A stretch of DNA of 64,000 nt, taken from the NCBI RefSeq assembly GCF_001640805.2, contig NC_066843.1, positions 7,027,621-7,091,620 of the forward strand. The letters run 5' to 3'. The stretch comes from Lates calcarifer (taxonomy: Eukaryota; Chordata; Actinopteri; Centropomidae). Positions within the stretch are counted from its first letter, which is position 1; each line of letters begins with the position of its first letter. Under the pieces are notes generated by a model that ran no database searches, was not told where the DNA came from, and worked only from the letters and a program-made list of their open reading frames with translations. Both the position numbers and the translations under genes were made by a program. Shown here piece by piece: positions 1 through 14,613 of the stretch.

Positions 1-2394
1 TCCGTTCACAAAGACCAAATGCATTGTTGTTTTCCACCAGTGGGAGGCACCACTGGACTCCCCTGTGTCAAATCTACTGGAAATTAAAAGAAGAATAAAT
101 CAAAAACAGTACAGACTGGGTCTATTCCCTGGTGTTTTCCAGACAAACCAAATGGCCCAAGATGTTTGATGCACTCGTAATGTTTATTTCTAGGGGACTT
201 TCAATTTTTTCAGACATCATGGACAAAACCAACTTACACAATTTGAGAACCAAATGAATGAGTTTGTACTTCCACTTAAGCATAGGTCAGTTGAGTAGGC
301 AGTCCCTCAATGTGGCCCCGGACACATTTGCCTACTACTACTGCTAAGAGAATGTGGCCATATGTGGCCCAGACCACCTTTTGAATATGGTCCAAGCGAA
401 CAGATCTCAGTGCATCCTCACTGTGTATTTGATGCATTCACCCCTGTACGAGGAGCTGCCCACTTGTGATCAGATCACCCAAGATGCATTTTAATTCTGA
501 ACAGGGTTTTTGATAGCACTCATGCCAAATTATTAAGCCAGCCCATATCCCCATGTAGAATGGAGATAAATGATTTTATTAACATAACAGCTCCCCAGTA
601 ATGCAGTATCTAGAATCTCGGAATCATCTGCCAAACAACATTATATTCAATATTATTTTCTTGGCGGGGGGGTGGGGTAGAACTGGAATGATAACATACA
701 AACTGTTGTGAAGTTTTGCAAGTCAAACAACTGTTCAGTGTTGGCAGAGGGCTGCACTCTGCCCATTGCCTTCCATTTAAATGTTGGATCACAGAGAAAA
801 TCATTCAGCGTACAGGACTGCGCCCAAGGGACCCGCCAGAGGAAAAGAGGGGGTATGCGGTGATAACAGACACCCTCTCCAAGACGCCTGATAAATGCAG
901 TCCGTCTGAGTCTGTAACTTAGATAATTAAGTCCTTATTCAACTGAGGGAATGTGCCCGACAGCATGTTCAGGAGAGCCCAACACAATAAGGAACTGTGC
1001 CAAATGACCACCACTTACCCAGACTTTCAGCACTTTTGTCAGAGAGCCCACTGGCCTCAGCTGTAAGCAGCTCAAGATTACAGATCCTGAAGCTTTTAAA
1101 ATCCCAGCTTGTGGTGATGAAATGAATAGTACTTCAGTCTAAACAACACTGAGAGTTCACTTAACTACTAATGGGTGAAAAGGGAAAAGAAGGCAAGTAA
1201 GCTGAGTGCTATTACAGCTAGTTACTGAGCTGTCAGGCTGTGTCAGTTCCACAAACAGGTGCAGCTGTTTCTTGTTTATTTCATATGTTGACACATTCAT
1301 ACACAGGAGACAAATATTTTAAAAATGACACCACTGATATTGTTGATATTGTTTCTGTTTGTTTTGTTTTTTTAAATTATTATGAGTATTTGTTGTTATA
1401 GCCTTAGATGCCTGTCTTCACTTTTATACTAGTGAAATATGTGCAAATCGGAGTTTTAAAAATGAAACATATATTCCTGACCACGTCAGGCACATGAGCT
1501 GCTGTGGACATGATAAGATAACAAGAGGTTTGCAGAGACTTACAGTCTTTAAACTCTCATAGTCTTCATGTTACAGCTATGTATTTCATGAATAATGCTT
1601 ACTGTTTGCCTTTTTGATCGATACTGCACATTTGTGTTGCTTATTCCAATGTAATAATGAATGTAAGGGTTAGATTTATGACAGCATCTCTAATGAAATG
1701 GAACTATAAAGCTGTCATGATTGTTTTCAGGGTGTTAATAAAACACCATTAGTGTTGTAAACATGGATGGAGGACGTGTACTGCTGATATAATGCCTCAT
1801 TAACCCTTAATGTGTAGGCATTTGAAAAAAAAAATGGTGAATCATTTTTGAATGTAACTCTCTGTAATTGGGGAACTAATGCCCTTACTTTGGAGAACAG
1901 GAGACAATAATCAGAGCAAATGCAGAGCCACTGAGATTGCTTCTGTCTGCCTGGGATAGATTCTCAGAGTAAAATTATCATACATTATAGTGAAGCTCGC
2001 TGCAATCACGCTGGCCCTGGTTTAGTGTAATGTCACTTATCAAAGCATTTCCATTGTGTCATTACTTTCATGCTTTCAGAGAAAATGGGCTCATTCAGTC
2101 AGTATCAGTCCAACTCCTTCTCTTGTCTTTCACCGGCTCCCCTTTCAGCAGCCCTCAACCCCCAACCCACATGGTAAATATTTTAAGATATTTGCTGCTC
2201 ACTCTACTCTGCTTTGATTTCACACATAGAATTTAACCATTTGAGCCTGTATGTCTGTAGATGAAGAAAGAAGAAAAAAAACACAGATAGGATTCTGAGA
2301 TTTATTGGTTCTTTGAAGTGTCCAAGGTTTGACATGTGAATGTCTCCTGCACTGTGAGCCTGAAAAAAAAAAAAAAAACAAGTGATAATATGTT
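1..2394. other. No gene seen
   Basis: Ordinary AT-rich sequence with short random ORFs only. No repeat family recognised. Confidence 0.6.
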
Positions 2395-2937
2395 CAAGGA
2401 ATAGTTCAACCCTTATTCACTTGGTGATGAGTTAGATGTGAAAGTTCATACCACTCTCATATTTGTACCTTAAATAAAATGCTACAGCCATCAGTCGCTT
2501 AGCTTAGCACAAAGACTGGAAACAGCTAGCCTGACTCCATCCAAAGGCTCATTTACTTAACGGATACAAAAACTGAAGTGTAAAAATAGCTAGACTCCAG
2601 GAAGTCACTGCCCTCAGCCAAGAAGTAGTCTAACACATAACACTTTAGTACACTTTAGTTCTGTACAGATTGAAACAAACAAGCCATAATGTGTTAATTA
2701 GTGAGCATGAAAAATATTGAAAAATATGTTGTTGGTTTTTTTTTGGGTTTTTTTTTTTGTCTGTCTGTTTTTTCCCTTGGGCAGAGCCAGGTTAGCCATT
2801 TCCCTGTTTCCAGTGTTTTTGCTAAGCTAAGCAAACACACCACTAGCAGTAGCTCCATATTTAGCAAACATATATGAGAGCAGTTTTCTCATCCTTCAAA
2901 AAAGCACTTCCCTTGAAGTGTTGAACTGTTGCTTTAA
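2395..2937. mobile_element. Nonautonomous DNA transposon (fish MITE-like element)
   Basis: The left end aaggaatagttcaac is matched by an inverted right end gttgaactgttgctt. The interior holds the recognisable fish-repeat segments cttagcttagcacaaagact and its partial complement gctaagctaagc, plus ggaagtcactgcc. No coding capacity. Superfamily not assigned; target-site duplication unclear because the ends have diverged. Confidence 0.75.
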
Positions 2938-2999
2938 GAGACACTTGAATGTTTGAGAGACAAATGCAAACTTGCATTCAAACTTTAAAACTTATGATC

Positions 3000-3300
3000 G
3001 CTCAAGGCAGGTTTACAGTGTGTGGCATTCCAAAATGCTTACATAAGCCATAATAAGCATTAAACTACATTTAAACAGACAATGACAAAAAAAGAAAAGA
3101 AAAAAATCAGGGCAGTAATAGATAGCCCAAAATTTAATAAAGAAAAGTTCAGTGGAGAAACTTAATCAATCCACAACACAGAAAGTGTTTTTAATTTAGA
3201 TTTGAAAGTGGCTGAAATTGGGGACTTCGGACTTATTTAAGATCATCAGGAACTTGTTATACTGTGCCCAATTTTAAGAAGAAAGGGGACTTAAAGATTA
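3000..3300. repeat. Diverged interspersed repeat (same general family as 38190-38500)
   Basis: The segment from an A-rich stretch through tttttaatttagatttgaaa and ggctgaaattggggac to catcaggaacttgttatac resembles a widespread fish dispersed repeat. Class unknown; boundaries approximate. Confidence 0.4.
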
Positions 3301-4867
3301 AGGCAACACTAAGATATTTTGAGCAGTCAGCGTGAATCTTCTTCAAGGCTTCTAAAGAGGCAGGAATATTAATCCAGTCTCAGTAGTTTTTGAATGTAGC
3401 CCTGCATGTACTCTTTGACTGGAATGTTTCACTGTGTTACATTTCTGGTCACCACACAATCATCGATTTTTAAGGGGGACATTTTACCCTAGGCAATATC
3501 AAATGTTGTCGCTGTCAGAAAATGATTACCACCCCAAAGTACAGGTAGCTGATTTGTTATCACAGACACTCACTTCATTTTGGCATCTTTAAAAATGATG
3601 TGTTTGGACAGTAACTGATAATGGTGTGTTAATGCACCTTTAAAACAACAACAATCTACCAGCCTGTCATCTTCTTGATAAATTAAAGAAAATCACCCAC
3701 TGAACATTTGCCTCAGATTTGAACAGTACTCTTCTTGTGGAGGTACAGTAATTTACATCTGAATCACTTCACACACACCCGCGAAATCTGAGAAAAAAAG
3801 GTAAAAGACGTAACAACAAGGCTCGTCTGTTCTGTCAGACTGTAAAATGGGCACAGCTTAATGGCTTGTGGTTGGCAGAGACACTCTAAAGCTATATGAA
3901 GGCAACAAAAGAATCAATCTGAAATGCATGACAAGTTGCACTACATGGGTTCAAAAATGTAAGAGGATTATTAATGTTTGCAGACATAACTGGGACTTAC
4001 AGTGAGCTCCACCGGAATCAGCCTTTGTGTCTCACAGCATCAAAGTTGTTTGACTATTGAATTATTAAAACTTGTCTATCAACTATATTCAGTCCAAACC
4101 AATTCAGTTAAACAAGGTAGCTTTATTCACTGAAAGTATATGCTATCATATACTATACTGAGGGCCATACAATTTGAATAATTTGGTGATAAAATGACTC
4201 TGAGATCAGAGTTCAGGACTGTAATCATTCATCTGAGGACAAGTTCAGTTGCAGTCAATAACCTAGTAATTACAGAGACCTTTCTGAACTCCTCAGCAAA
4301 TAAATATTGTACATACAGAAGCAGAAAACATACTGCAGAGCTGCAGCTTTGCACTGGATTTTCCGGAGGCTGTGAAATAGATTTATCTATTTATTTATTT
4401 TTACAATGTTACATTTGCATGGATTTTAAATAAATTTCCACTTTCTATGTTATCTCTAAGTGTCAAATGATGACCTACCACAAAATGTCAAGAACAAGAA
4501 TGTGCAATTCTGTTTGCTGCTGCTTTTTTCTCTCCTCTGTTTCTCAAAGTCGTGCTGGTGCTTTGACACAGATCGAAATCGTTGCCTGACTTTGAACTGA
4601 ATGTCTTTTTCTTTTATACACGCCAACGCTTCCACACTTCTTCAAGGCGCTGAAGCTGAAGGTTTCCAAATGTGTTTTTTCTCTCACTCAGAATAAATGA
4701 CTGGTGTGTTGCATCCGGAATCTGAACGGAAGAATGTTCTGATGGCACTTCAGAATTCAAGGACTACACAATAGTTTTTGCAGGTTTTAGATCATTGACG
4801 TACAAATCACATAATTATCAGTAGTGACAGCTGTTTTCAAAGATTTTATGGTATGTTAGGTATGGTA

Positions 4868-4869
<2 letters not shown>

Positions 4870-4899
<30 letters not shown>
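4870..4899. repeat. Poly-T tract (30 bp)
   Basis: Thirty consecutive T. No adjacent element is recognisable, so it could be a free homopolymer or the tail of an old retroposed copy. Confidence 0.9.
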
Positions 4900-5219
4900 C
4901 GACTTACCAGACAGCCAGTGGTCTCAGTTCTCAGTTAGGTATGATAATAATAATCTTTGATAAGATACATTGAGCTTGAAGGTTTGTGGTTCGTGGAAGT
5001 TCTGTGCCGGTGCATTAACGTAGCACTGTAGTTGGAATTTAAATGAACTGAATTAAATTAAAATCAGTAGTTGAACAAATTTGCATTCATGTGTGCTGCT
5101 GGCAGAATGATAAATAGGAAAAATAAGAAGAGGTTGCAAATACCATTGTGTGATTGTGACCTTACATTTTGAGTGGTATCTATTCCTTTAACCATACCTT
5201 GTTGTAGGAAAAACTCTAA

Positions 5220-5600
5220 TTACAGCCTCAAAGTTATATGCCTCCACCAACCAGTCTAGTTGCAGGAAATATGGTCATAATCTCCCCTTCTGTTCCTGAG
5301 TTATGTTGCTGAATAATGGTTAGCATGTGTTTTCTGCAGACCATTATGACGCCGGAGTGAAACTGACCTTGGACCTGTTTGGATTTAAAATGTCTTCATG
5401 TCATCATTTTGTGTGGAATTTTTTCTTATACTTATCGTGAATTCTTGAGTCATGTGTGAGGTCACAGTGACCTTGACCTTTGACTTTCAAAATCTAATTA
5501 ATTCATGTTTGAGTCCAAGTGAACTTTTGTGCCAAATTTGAAGAAATTCTCTGAAGGTGTTCTTGAGATATCATGTGTACAGACAATTTAACACAAAATT
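5220..5600. repeat. Fish interspersed repeat fragment
   Basis: Contains cctccaccaaccagtctagt, then aggtcacagtgaccttgacc and gagtccaagtgaacttttgt followed by gccaaatttgaagaaattct, phrases I recognise from an abundant fish dispersed repeat. Decayed, with no terminal structure visible. Confidence 0.5.
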
Positions 5601-5639
5601 TCACACAAAATCTTCACTTTCAAAATTTAATTGAATTCT

Positions 5640-8600
5640 CGGCATTTATCTAATGCTCATATCCACAGCCCTCAAGTTTAACAGCAAAATAAAGCAGCAA
5701 GCAACAGGTTAGAAAGAAGTGCTGACAAAAGAAATCAGAGCCATGCACGGATATAAAAGATGTTTTCTCTTTTTCCTCAAGCTAAGAACACATTAGAGCA
5801 AATAAAGGGGGATGATGTGGGTGAACAGGTATATGATTCATGGGGCCAAGCAAATACAGTGTGTCCTAGCTGCTTGTTAAATGTTCTGAAAATGGATAGT
5901 GGCCTTTCAAAAATCCCAGAATGCTGTCATGCATTCTTGCACTGAGGAGAGTTGAGCCTCTTTGCCAAAGACTCCCAAGACAAAACGATATGTCAGAACT
6001 GTGGCCCCTCGTGGTTCATCATGTAAAGGTCACACATATTGCTGCATGGAAGGCCTGATGAGCATCCAAAGAGAGACCATGTTAAGTCGACAGGAACTGC
6101 AATTCAACACAAGAGTTTCAGTTTGGTATAGATTATTACGAAACACCACCTCTCAAACACCACGTCTTCAAATCTTAACAGCCCATATTTCACACTGTAA
6201 TGTACTGTCTTATACTAATTCTAAAAAGGCTGCGTATGTAATTTCCCCATTTGGTGACCTTGAGCTGGCCTGCCAACTGAGTCACAGATAACACGGCAAG
6301 TTTAAACTCACTCACATAATGAGGTGTTACAAACTGAAACGCTGACATTGTCGTTCTTCAGCTCGCAGTTGCACAGAATGTGAAACGGGCTACATCAGAG
6401 GCATCCCACGAGACAAGGCGTTGTTTGAAGAGGTCGCTTTGCCAAAAGTACAAAAAACATATTTTACATATAGATACCTGGAGTGCTACAGTATCTAGTT
6501 GTGCTCATAGTCTGGGTGTGATTTGCTGAAGTTTCTGCAGCAGAGACGTTTGCCGTCACCTCGACACCCCAGAGAAAACAGCTGCTGTGTTTGTGATACT
6601 CAAAGCACTAAAAAGAATCTGTGTTTCTGGGAACAGATTTTCATTGCTGAGTTTTTTTTAGGATCTCAGAGTTACTTCTGATAATCAGAGACCTGATTAG
6701 AACACTTTCACCGAGAGCTGCTACTTAAAGAAGCACGTCCATCAACTGTCTACTTCCTCATCGCAAGGACGCTAACTTGAGCGTTAATGATGACACCGAA
6801 GGTCAACATTTTTACATATTTCTAAACATCACACCAAACAGTATCTGACAGGAGAGACAGGAGTTAAGTAAAATATGAATTTTAAATCAGAATTAGTAGG
6901 GAAATTGGTTAAAAAATACAAACATTTGAATGACAGGAGCATTTACATTTTAGCCATTTAGCTAACACAGAACTCACACTGGTATCATTTATAAGCAGGA
7001 GTTTATTTACCCACAGTATAACAGCATTGCCAGGTTATATATAATGCAATCAGTAATATATACCATAGTGTTGCATATTCACAAATACATCAAATTTATC
7101 GCCTAAAGGTTATAAACCTAATAGATCTGGAACAGACGTGGAAAAAACAGTAACAGAAACCAAATATACTTTTCTTATCACTAGCATCATAATGTAAATA
7201 CTGCAAACCAGAATAAATAGTGCAGTGTTTGTAAGATGCCATCGCTGTATTATTCAAAATATATTAGAGCATGATAATGCACTGCAGGGGTTATGAAATG
7301 TCACTGAATCAGCAATGCTTGAAATCAGGAGCCTTCAGCAGAACTGCCTCAAACTTCAAAGGGAATCAGTGCAGCACTGTAGTTTTTGATCACTGGAGAC
7401 AATTGATCTTTAGTGTTCAAAGAATATTTATGCTTCAGGCCTCCCTAAGAAACATTTCAAACAACCTGCCATGAAGTGTGTGATTGTAATATCAATGCTG
7501 AGAGAGATGCAAATAACTCAGCCCCCTGATTGTACAGTACAGTGTCTGCGGGGATTTGTCTGTTCTAAGCCATTTCCTGTACAGTATCAGTCAGTCCCAG
7601 ACAGTATACAGATTAAAATCAGCTGAATGAACCCTCGGCAACACTGGCAGCTACAGTTAGAGCCATAATGCAGTAAAAGGTGACAGCTTTATTTGTATGT
7701 ATAAGCTTACAGGTCTGCGACACTGAAATTCATGCATTTTAGAATAAAGTTGAAATTCTCTCACACACACTGCAGACTGACTGATCCCTGCTCTGGCAAC
7801 TCAACGGTATATCGACTCTTAATAAATGCTCCCAGGGCTTCTGGACATGCTGCTTGCTGTTTGCTATTTAGCATCTAGCAGGTGTCACACACCTTTGAAT
7901 TGTTTGTACTGGTTAAAACTTGCAAATGTGTTTTCTTGCTGGAAAGACAGATATAAAGATTGTGAGTTTAGAGACAGCAAATTTGTTGAAATATCAGAGG
8001 AAGGTACACTTCCTCAGAGCTCACTTCTCCACAGCTCTCATTAACAATTCCATCACCATGTGTGTTCACTTTAACAACAGAGAGAGGGTTTTCTGTAATT
8101 TTGCACCACTGTGTGAAGTGATCAGGTTGTAAGAGTTTTTTGGTGTACTGTGTGACAGAAACTTCAAGTTTGAACAGTAGTTTTTCAAGTGTAACACAGT
8201 CCTCCTCCTAACACACTGCCTGTGTCTTGATTGAGATTTAATGTGATTTAGTAAGATTTTTATTTATGTAAAATTCTCCAGCACTTTTATCCAGTAAATG
8301 TATTATATTGTTGATATTGTATCAATTCAAAATGTACATTTTCAAACAGCAAACCTTCTTTTTCATTGTTGTAAATAATCAGAAAAGCCAAAAGTGCATG
8401 TAAATGTGATTCAATTTGTGCATTATCAGTGTTTAACAAAGGCAATAAATTATTAAAACAAAAGAAAAAAATCAGATTCAGACCTTGCTCAGTCCAGAGA
8501 AGAACACTAGTTCCTCCAACAGAGGTCACTGAGGTCAGGTCAGTCTGACTGAACCTCACACAGCCAGCAGACTCTGTGTGCAGTTTTTGGCACCGTGGTT

Positions 8601-11600
8601 TGGATTTTGTTCAGAGTTTTAGGAAACCTGGTTTGCCTCTGCTGTGCCAGAACCTCGAGTCGCCTCATGTCCAGAAACAAAGAGGTTCTGGCAAAGTTGC
8701 TGACAGTTTTATCATCACTATTCAACATGTTCAGAAAAAAAGGCACAGCCTGGAGGAGTTGTAAATCCACCCCACAGCCTGTGCACCAAACCCTCGCTCC
8801 AGTTGGCGTGAATGAAAATGTCGCAAGTTGAATGAGTGTCTGAACAAAACCACTCAGAAACCAAGGACATTGTCTTATCATCTCACTCAATTAATGAATT
8901 GGGTGATATATTAAAATTGGAGAGATGGTGCTGGATTTTGGACATCTTTGCTGAAACAAAAGCACTCATACTTTATGAACACAAAAATAAATGTCGAGTG
9001 TATTGGTCCATAAAGAGTGGACTGGGTCCTTGGGTTGAAAATCTGGTGGATGCAGAACCGGTGAAAACGATGTTGATCTGAGTGTAATTGAATATTTATG
9101 TCCCTCACAAATTGGCCTGGAAGAACAATCAGAAGGCTCTGCTGTAGGAATCAGATAGCAGCTCTCTGACTGTACACCAGCCACACACAAGCTGCTCATT
9201 TGCACTCACTTCACACTTCTGATTGCACAAGTGGTGTGACTTGCAGCGTACATGATGCACTTTATGTGTTAGGTTTTTTTCTCCTTTCCCAAACAGTGTA
9301 TCATCTCCTCACCAAAATTACTGGTATCCTTCCTGCTGGGGAGAAGGGAGTACTGACGAGTCCCACGGAGATGGAATCCAGAGGCTGAGATGACAGAGAA
9401 AGCTTTGTTATGCACCATGTGGCCCCACTCGGGTCGGAGAGCACAAAAAGGGGCCATAATACTGACTCACAATTTCTGATACTTGGCCTCCAGCCCTCAT
9501 GCTAATCTTCATACTGGGAATAGTAGGTAGACATTTTAACAAGCTTGTAAACTACAACTGCAGAAGAGGAGTGGAATTATTTTTTGCCCTGATTGAACTG
9601 TTGATTCTTCTTTAAAACTGTTTCATTGATTGGAAATACAGAAGTGGAGAAATAATCTTCAACCATCTATCACTGATTCTCTAGAAAGTAAATGTGAGTC
9701 ACAGGCAGCTTCTCATTATTGGGAATTCAACATCCGAGGTCATTTTCAGTACAAAAAAAATATCTTGAAGTCTGGTTTTCCACGAGTGAAGGCAAAATCT
9801 GCAAGTTCTGGTATTTATGATGAATATTTCCTCTTTGCAACTGTTACTGCCCCCTTTGAAACTATGTTCATCCTTATTTGAATTTGTAATTTCTGGAGGC
9901 TAACGGTCATGATTGAGCTTAATCGACCAGCAAAACGAGCAACACTGAAGAATTTCTATCTTCATCGCTGCATCTTATTCAAGTGAGATTTTAAATTCCC
10001 TCAATTAACCTCCCACTCATTCAGTCTTTTGCAAATTACTATATAGCAAATGGGCCTTGAAACTGTTTTGTCTTCATTAGTAAAGATATTTTTCACTTTA
10101 GATATAAGCTAGAGTCAAATACTTAAGATAGAAGGTTGTGAGTACTCAATTCACGTAGTAATTTATTATTAATGAGCTATTAAACAGTAAATACAGTAAC
10201 ATATATTGTGTTATACATCTAATTAATGATTTACAACACACAATAATGAAAGTTTAATGTAGTAATACACAGCCGTAATACTATATAAAGGAGTAGTTGT
10301 TAGTGTTGACAAATACTTTACATTGGCAAACACTTCAAATGTGAGATAAACCATTTATTAAATATTTATATACTGCTTAAAAATTCATTAAGAAGTCAAG
10401 TATGTATCTGTAAATGAATCTCAGTGAGTCACACACCACAGTATTACACTGTGAGGAATGAACCATCATTGAAACCAATGAAAGTAAAATTCGTTGACCC
10501 CCTGAAACATTAGTCAGAGGTAGTAAAGCACACACAGCAACAAATATCATTGTTACAATTCTGATTATGACTGTAATGTTTTGCTCTGGTATCCACTTAC
10601 AGCAATTATTACTGATTAACCTGCATGGCTGTAGGCAGTGTGAGTGGTTTGACAATACCTCGTTATCTGAAATTAAGGGTTGTTGCAGGAACAAGCAGGA
10701 GATATTTATTATTGGATGTATTATTTTGCAAATGCTTGACGGGTGCCACAGTTTTTAACTTGCAGTGTTATGTCTCATTTTTTCGGGGTGGGGTGGGGGT
10801 GCAGACAGTGAGAAAATACCTCTTTGTTCTGTGGGATGTCTCGCTCTAGTGTTGCGTTAAAGAATGGCAAACAGTCTGGTAAATAACATGTCCAAGTGAC
10901 ACGTTCTTCATTGGCAGGACGTGGAGAGAAGGCGGACGGGCCGCTGCCCTCAGAAAACACTCAAGCGTATCCTCACCTCAGGCCTGTCAAGATTGGAACT
11001 GAAAAACAAACACAGTAGCACAAAACTGAGGCAAACAAGCTTCAATCTTATATAAAGTATGAGGCTGCCTGTTCACTGATTTTTCATCAGGAGTTCATGT
11101 CTTATTATAAGGGGATGAGAGAAGAGGTTTGTACAGAGGATTTCTCAGAACTGATGTATTCAAGAGCACCATCATGTCTTAAACAGTATATTTGAAGAAT
11201 AATGCAGTTTGTTTGATATTCAGACTAGTTTGCAGAGGGACATTACATACATACTTGTAAAACACTGCGGGACTGGCTAATTGCTGACCATAAAGGAATG
11301 TTTGTATGACTGAATACAGTCTGCTCATTACTGGCTTAATTGATAGATTAATGATCATTACCCTCAATGATTGTCATTTTGACAAAACCAGGGACATGAA
11401 GGTTAGCACAACACATCAGCCAACTGTACTATGGCAAGTGTGAGATTTCAAAGTAAGGCACAAATCATAAGAATATTTTAAAAACACACACACACACATC
11501 GGAGTTTACTGCTGCTTTCTGCTTGTCAGATTTCGCTAAACCAGCTCTCGCAAGAAATAAGCTCAAACAAAAGACACAGCCTCCACATTTTAAACAATAA

Positions 11601-14156
11601 GCCAATGCATAAGGAATGAATTGGCTGTAAAACTTTCCTGACGGTACAGCAAACTCCCTCTAGCTTGACAGATAAAAAGATTTACAACAGCTTCTAATTC
11701 ACATCACAGACTCATCCAAACCAGCTCCACTCTCCTTATTTATTATTGAGCATGATGATGCGCATCACTTTAATAAACCCGCAGCTATGTAAACTTCCAT
11801 TTTTTTCTGCTTCTGCTCTATACAAACCAATCAGAGGGCAAATCACTGCCTACAGAAAATAATCAAATTGCCTCTGCTGGGCCGAAACAGTCAGGAGGAT
11901 AGAAGCTTCACTGTGAAATGATAAAAATTCTCCTTAACCTCTGTTTGCAGAATGGAGAGAAGATCAATAACAATCAAGACTCTGATTAGATGAAAAGGCC
12001 TATCTTGTTTGGATTGCCTTACATCAGATCTTTATTCAGGCCTGTGTGTTACCAGTGTTAGGACAAATAAAGCCAGACATGTTGACTCTCAGTTAGTGTT
12101 AACTGAAATACAGTCTCTGCGCTTTTGCTGTTACAGAGGAAATGTCACAGGGGAAATTGTGTTTATTTTTTTATTTTTATTTTTTTTTTTTACTTTATTT
12201 ATTGAGTCTCTTTTGGTGTTAAGGTGTAGTGTTTTATAAATCCATCACATACTTAGAGAGAGCATGTGGGTAAAACTGTGGGTATCTCACATGTTCCCTT
12301 GTCCTCTATACAGCAGCAGAGCATGAGGATCAGTTCATCCATAGCTGCTGAGCGAGGAATATACTCTCAGAGATCCAGAGCGACTTTAAAGATGGTGGCA
12401 GATCAGCCGAGAACTGCAGATGAGAGATGAAAGGAGGAGGGAGAGATAGAGGGAGGAGGGTGTGGGGGGTGACTGGAGGAGAGACGTAAAGAGATAGAGT
12501 GAGGTGAGAAGTTAATGTCTCCCATACGACACATCCTGCATATCATGCCAGTGAAATAACAGCAAGTCCATCAATGCAAATATGCACAATTACCGCAAGC
12601 GTTGAACTACTTGATATTTTAAACATGTCACAGGGATTTTCAGCGCAAACCTGAGAAGGTGGTAGCAGTCTGAGAATAACCAGGTACCGTCTTGTGAAAG
12701 GATCAGCCTAATAATCTTTGTAATATTAAAAACGCATTCATTATTCTGCGTATAGTGGAGCAGGAGCCCTAAAACCAGCTTACTTACCGAGCAACTGATT
12801 CCCAATTCAAATATAAAAGGCCCCTGCAGTCTTTCCTAATGTATGAAAACTGTTTTGAAAGCTGCTCAGTGATTCCAGTATATTTACCATCCTGTCCTCA
12901 TTAGCATTCCTTTACACTCCTTAAGCTGTGGGCCATGAAAATACCTGACAGTGAATCCTACAGCACAATGTGTTTTTAACAGATTTAGATAAATAAAACC
13001 GCTGCAATTAAATATAAACACCAGTTCGACTTCAGTCCCCAAGCTCAGAGCCATATTCCATGCTGCATTCATCTGTTTGGCTTCTGTGTGAACAGAAAAT
13101 TGATACCGTATTAACATGAGCGGCCATATTGTTCTCAGCAGCACACGCTGACCTCTGTGTGCTTTGTCTCATCTCAATAACAGAGTTTATGTTTCAAATA
13201 TATCCGGCCGTCCACTCAGATATCTACAGTGTGATGAGGTGTTAGATGCCATAATAGGAGGACAAAATCTGATCAATTAAAAATGACACAAACATATGTT
13301 TTTCTGATAAATAATATGCTTGAATACAAACCTGATTATGGAAGCAAAGATGGCAGAAACATTTCTCCGTAAAGTCACGTTCCCGTCAGTATCATAAAGA
13401 AGTGAGTGTACACTTCTGTTTCAAATATATTTCCCTGTTTTCTTTGGGAAAACAATATAATAAAAGGTGATTTATGACACAATAAACTATGCTGAAAAAG
13501 ACTAAATAAGGGTTTATGATCATTGCCTATGGAGTTAGATAGCCTGAGAACAGTCAGCAAGTATAATATCTTAAACTAACTTATTTCCACTTTTGTGTAC
13601 ACCAGGATCCCAGAAGATAGCATAAGTCATTTCTAAAGCCTCTTCAGTTTTACTTGATGACAACCGATTGTGTTAATTCCCTCTTTTCTTCTTTATTAAA
13701 AGACCAGAGCACAGGTCCAACCTGACAGCAGACCAATCTCTGAAGCCTCCATATTACCACCCTCCCCTGCCACTTCCTGCCCCTAAATTAAGATTAATTA
13801 CAGAAGAGACCAATATGCTGAAATGGGAAATTATATGCTCCCAGGAACAGGGCTCTATAGATGCTCTGTCTCAGTTAGTGGAACAGCTTTTAGATTGCAC
13901 TCACATATCCTTATGCTGAGCACAGCAGGCACAGGGCTGACTGTCTGGCTGTGTTCTGTGGGCTTGATAATACCTGGCAGAAGGGTCTCAGGATATGATG
14001 ACACTGATTAAAGTCACTTTTATTGCATGTCAGGTGGGGTTGGATTCCTCTTATCTTTCTAATCAGTCGTTACGCACCGTGAGACAATGCCCCACACCCC
14101 TCTGTGTGATGTGATGTTCGTCTGTAGTACACCTGGCCCCAAATCAGCAGAAGTAT
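5640..14156. other. No gene seen; intergenic
   Basis: No splice-bounded coding segment or recognised protein. Two CpG-containing, exon-like blocks (10918-10990 and 12300-12420) are listed as findings. ORFs at 8540-8890 on both strands match nothing I know. Confidence 0.55.
12420..12512. repeat. Purine-rich tract
   Basis: About 90 bp of nearly uninterrupted G/A on the plus strand, including gtggggggtg. Low-complexity sequence with no gene. Confidence 0.7.
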
Positions 14157-14290
14157 AATGGTAGAAGAAAGAAGTATTCCTTCCAACACTGTACTTAAGT
14201 AAAAGTACCATGCTGTAAAACTGCTACATTTCAACCTCATTCAAACTTTTACTTTAGTAAAATAAAATATACTATAGCAAAGGTAAAGTC
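14157..14290. mobile_element. Left half of a split fish MITE (outer element)
   Basis: Reads gtagaagaaagaagtattcc then cttaagtaaaagtaccatgc, the 5' end of a common fish element with ends cagtggtggaagaagtattc and gttacattccaccactg. Its right half is at 15369-15489, so it appears interrupted. Confidence 0.6.
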
Positions 14291-14613
14291 AGGATATCCC
14301 CTTTTAGAGTGTTACATAACTGTATCTTATTAGATTAGATTATTATTTTTTCTCTGAACTTGACAGAATTCATTAGGGGCTTTCCTTAAATTATACTTTT
14401 TTTTCATAAGGATCACAGGCAAGATCAGAGGAGAACAACTCATTAAATCACACTGATGTCGAGGGGGGAATTACCATCTTTCCAACACGGTGTAATACAT
14501 TCATTGGCTGCTGTTATTGCTATAGATTAATGCGGTTGATACATTAACATGTAAACTGTATTTAAATATTGTATCTGCTAATTCTAACAACTGTACACAA
14601 CATACAGTTGCAT

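Noticed and set aside
8540..8890. Overlapping open frames on both strands, up to 116 codons
   Set aside because: No recognised domain, no splice or promoter context, and opposite-strand frames of similar length. Chance ORFs in a CpG-poor flank.
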